Source: Pedobacter sp. (GTDB lineage Bacteria > Bacteroidota > Bacteroidia > Sphingobacteriales > Sphingobacteriaceae). From it: DNA of 40,537 nt. The notes beneath the pieces are model-generated. The model worked only from the letters and a program-made list of their open reading frames with translations. It was not told the DNA's origin and made no database searches. Shown in pieces: positions 38,313 to 40,537 of this stretch (the stretch's first letter is position 1; every line of letters begins with the position of its first letter). Where the stretch lies: assembly GCA_014377775.1 (NCBI GenBank), contig JACMOW010000127.1, forward strand, positions 1-40,537. Reading direction: 5' to 3'. The position numbers and the translations under genes were made by a program.

Positions 38313-39137
38313 TTATTTTCCTCTGCCTTCTAGTTTTGCCAACGAACTAATTTCAGTATCACTTAGTGCTTTGTTATATATTCTAACTTCATCTAATTGA
38401 CCAGTTAAGTAACTCGCCCAACCTTGTGAACCTGTACTCGTAGTTAAACTAGGATTAGTTTGAAAATGAACAGTGCCAAATACCATTTTACTTGCATTTT
38501 GGAATAATAACGGCCCATTTCCAGCAATTACTTGAGTTGCAATTTTAGAACCATTCACATAAATTTTGTAAGTAGAGGTTATTTGATCATAACTAATCAC
38601 AATTTGGTTCCATTTATCCCAAGGATTAGTCATAACGTAATTACCTAACCAATTATCTACACCCGCATTATTTACATGAACCTTTAGGTTGCCAGATGTT
38701 GACATGCCTCCATTTTCGAAGAATACCGTTAAATTTCCCCAGAAAGCGGATGAATTGGATACATCCACTAAACCGACAATTCCATTTGAATTTAAGGGCA
38801 TATTCTCCCAACAAGTAAGCGTAAAGCTCTTTAAATTTTGAACCGCCGTTGGTGTATTCGTTGTTACATAGGCATTTAAACCACCTTGTAATGCTTGACC
38901 TTTGACACCTCCTGAAAATGAGGTGCCCGTGTTAACGCCCATTGTGCTGGATACGCTATCAATTAAACTTCCATTAAAAGCCCAATAAGCGATCAAACTA
39001 CTCGGTGCAATTTGTTTTGAGCTTGTATACCCTCCAATATTTAGGGCTGGCGCATAACTGGTCTCATCGAAATCTTTCTGACAAGAAGAAAAGCCGAGCG
39101 CTCCAATTGCCAATAGTATAAAATATTTTGTTTTCAT
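38313..39137 (-). CDS. LamG (concanavalin A-like) domain lipoprotein
   Basis: Lipobox FSSCQKD; IAYWAFNGSLIDSVS, FTLTCWENMPL, WNQIVISYDQITSTYKIYVNGSKIAT, GQLDEVRIYNKALSDTEISSL. Confidence 0.88.
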   Translation of the reverse strand: MKTKYFILLAIGALGFSSCQKDFDETSYAPALNIGGYTSSKQIAPSSLIAYWAFNGSLIDSVSSTMGVNTGTSFSGGVKGQALQGGLNAYVTTNTPTAVQNLKSFTLTCWENMPLNSNGIVGLVDVSNSSAFWGNLTVFFENGGMSTSGNLKVHVNNAGVDNWLGNYVMTNPWDKWNQIVISYDQITSTYKIYVNGSKIATQVIAGNGPLLFQNASKMVFGTVHFQTNPSLTTSTGSQGWASYLTGQLDEVRIYNKALSDTEISSLAKLEGRGK

Positions 39138-39159
39138 CTTTGATTTAAAATTTATACGA

Positions 39160-40537
39160 TTAATAATTTGGATTTTGGGTTAATTTACCAGCACTTTTAT
39201 CAATTTCTGTTGCTGGGATTGGCCAAACTTCATTTTTCCCAGCTTTCCAGCCCTTGGCACCAAAAACTGCGGTACCACGGCCTTGTCGCACAACATCAAA
39301 ATAACGATCAGATTCCATTGCCAATTCAACTTGTCTTTCTTTCCAGATGGCTTGGCGGACGGTTTCTTTATCTGTAGAAGTAATATCTGGTAAAACTCCA
39401 GCTACACCACCTCTTGCACGAGCTCTTACTCTATTTAATGAAGCTTTTGCAAGAACGATATCATTGGTTTCGTTTGCAGCTTCCGCATTCATTAATAAAA
39501 CATCAGCGAATCGAATTATGCGAACATTCTGTTGGCTTCCTTCATTGAAACCACTTACAATTGCATTAAACGGAACGTATGATTTTTGGTTATACATTGG
39601 ATTATCTCCAGTTGCAGGAATTGCATCACCTCCTGGCGTAGTTTCTCCCCTAAAAATAATCGTTGCATCTCTTCTAACATCCCCAGCTTCATAAGCGGCT
39701 GATAAAGTTGACGTGGGCACATTAAAGCCCCAACCGCCAATAGTTCCCCTTACACCTTGTACTTGGCTATATTGCGAATTAGACGCCGCCGCATTATTTA
39801 ACAGTAGCTCACATTGGATTTCAAAAATAGACTCAATGTTGTTCTCATTATTTGTACGAAAGCTTTGCTCATAATTTGTGAAAAGATCATAACCCATGGT
39901 TTTTACAGTATTGGTATAGGTTAATACTTGCGGCCATTTAGCTAAATACATGGCAACTTTAGCATGTAAGGATAAAGCAGCACCTTTTGTAGCTCTGCCG
40001 AGATCTATACTAGTATAAGTTTGAGGTAAAATTGCTGCGGCATCATCAAGGTCTTTCTCAATTGCAGCATACACTAGTATTTTTGATGTTCTGGCAATAT
40101 TAAATTCTGATGCATCTTTTGGTACGCTTAAACGTAAAGGAACATCGCCAAAAGCACGTACCAATCTGAAATAAGAATAGGCGCGAACAAATTTTGCTTC
40201 TGCTAGGTAACGTGACTTAAGGTTGGCATCCATGGTAATTGCTGGAATATTATCAAGCACTTGGTTACAAAGATTGATGTTTTGGTACTGACCTTCCCAA
40301 AATCCTTGCAGTTGCCCCTCCGTAGAAGAAACGGTAAAATTATCGAAGCTATTTAAGTAACTTGCATCATTTGCTGAACTGCCTTTTTCAACATCATCTC
40401 CAGCAATACTTTCAATTGCTAATGCAGGAAATGCAGTATTTGGCCAATTTCTAAGGTTTGCATAAATAGAATTAACAGCTTTAGTGGCATCACTTTCAGT
40501 TTTCCAAAAAGTAACAGCTGGCTGTTGAGCCTGAGGA
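39160..40537 (-). CDS. RagB/SusD family outer-membrane nutrient-binding lipoprotein (truncated at window edge)
   Basis: FVRAYSYFRLVRAFGDVPL, RIIRFADVLLMNAEAANE, AIWKERQVELAMESDRYFDVVRQG. The reading frame is open through 40537 (translates ...FWEGQYQNINLCNQVLDNIPAI). Confidence 0.93.
   Translation of the reverse strand, partial: PQAQQPAVTFWKTESDATKAVNSIYANLRNWPNTAFPALAIESIAGDDVEKGSSANDASYLNSFDNFTVSSTEGQLQGFWEGQYQNINLCNQVLDNIPAITMDANLKSRYLAEAKFVRAYSYFRLVRAFGDVPLRLSVPKDASEFNIARTSKILVYAAIEKDLDDAAAILPQTYTSIDLGRATKGAALSLHAKVAMYLAKWPQVLTYTNTVKTMGYDLFTNYEQSFRTNNENNIESIFEIQCELLLNNAAASNSQYSQVQGVRGTIGGWGFNVPTSTLSAAYEAGDVRRDATIIFRGETTPGGDAIPATGDNPMYNQKSYVPFNAIVSGFNEGSQQNVRIIRFADVLLMNAEAANETNDIVLAKASLNRVRARARGGVAGVLPDITSTDKETVRQAIWKERQVELAMESDRYFDVVRQGRGTAVFGAKGWKAGKNEVWPIPATEIDKSAGKLTQNPNY

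Overview
Window from a Bacteroidetes (Pedobacter/Sphingobacteriaceae-like) chromosome, densely coding, with long co-directional minus-strand runs. (1) 1-20.1 kb is mostly housekeeping and assorted enzymes: bacilliredoxin, folP-cdaA, DUF1599, DoxX-ABC permease-aroK, M28 peptidase, GT39-like, DUF6807, GH20, GNAT, alpha/beta hydrolase, PBP4, asd, a lamin-tail protein and YtxH. (2) 20.1-29.4 kb is a nine-gene minus-strand cluster: gluconate-2-dehydrogenase-subunit-3-like protein, GMC oxidoreductase, cytochrome c, two Gfo/Idh/MocA proteins, two TIM-barrel isomerase/epimerases, a DUF1080 (3-keto-disaccharide hydrolase family) protein and an MFS permease. It looks like an oxidative 3-keto-glycoside catabolic module. 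(3) 29.7-31.4 kb holds an SDR/threonine-dehydrogenase-like gene and yebC. (4) At 31.45-32.17 kb a small REP-associated tyrosine (Y1/HUH) transposase gene is bracketed by two near-identical perfect palindromes with core ACCTCGCAGGTACCTGCGAGGT. Their outer stem bases differ in a compensatory way. This is a self-contained RAYT/REP-like unit and the most unusual structure in the window. (5) 32.1-40.5 kb is part of a polysaccharide utilization locus (esterase, GH3, two tandem GH144-like glycoamylase-family proteins, LamG lipoprotein, truncated SusD), plausibly for beta-1,2-glucan. No rRNA, tRNA or CRISPR array was recognised.
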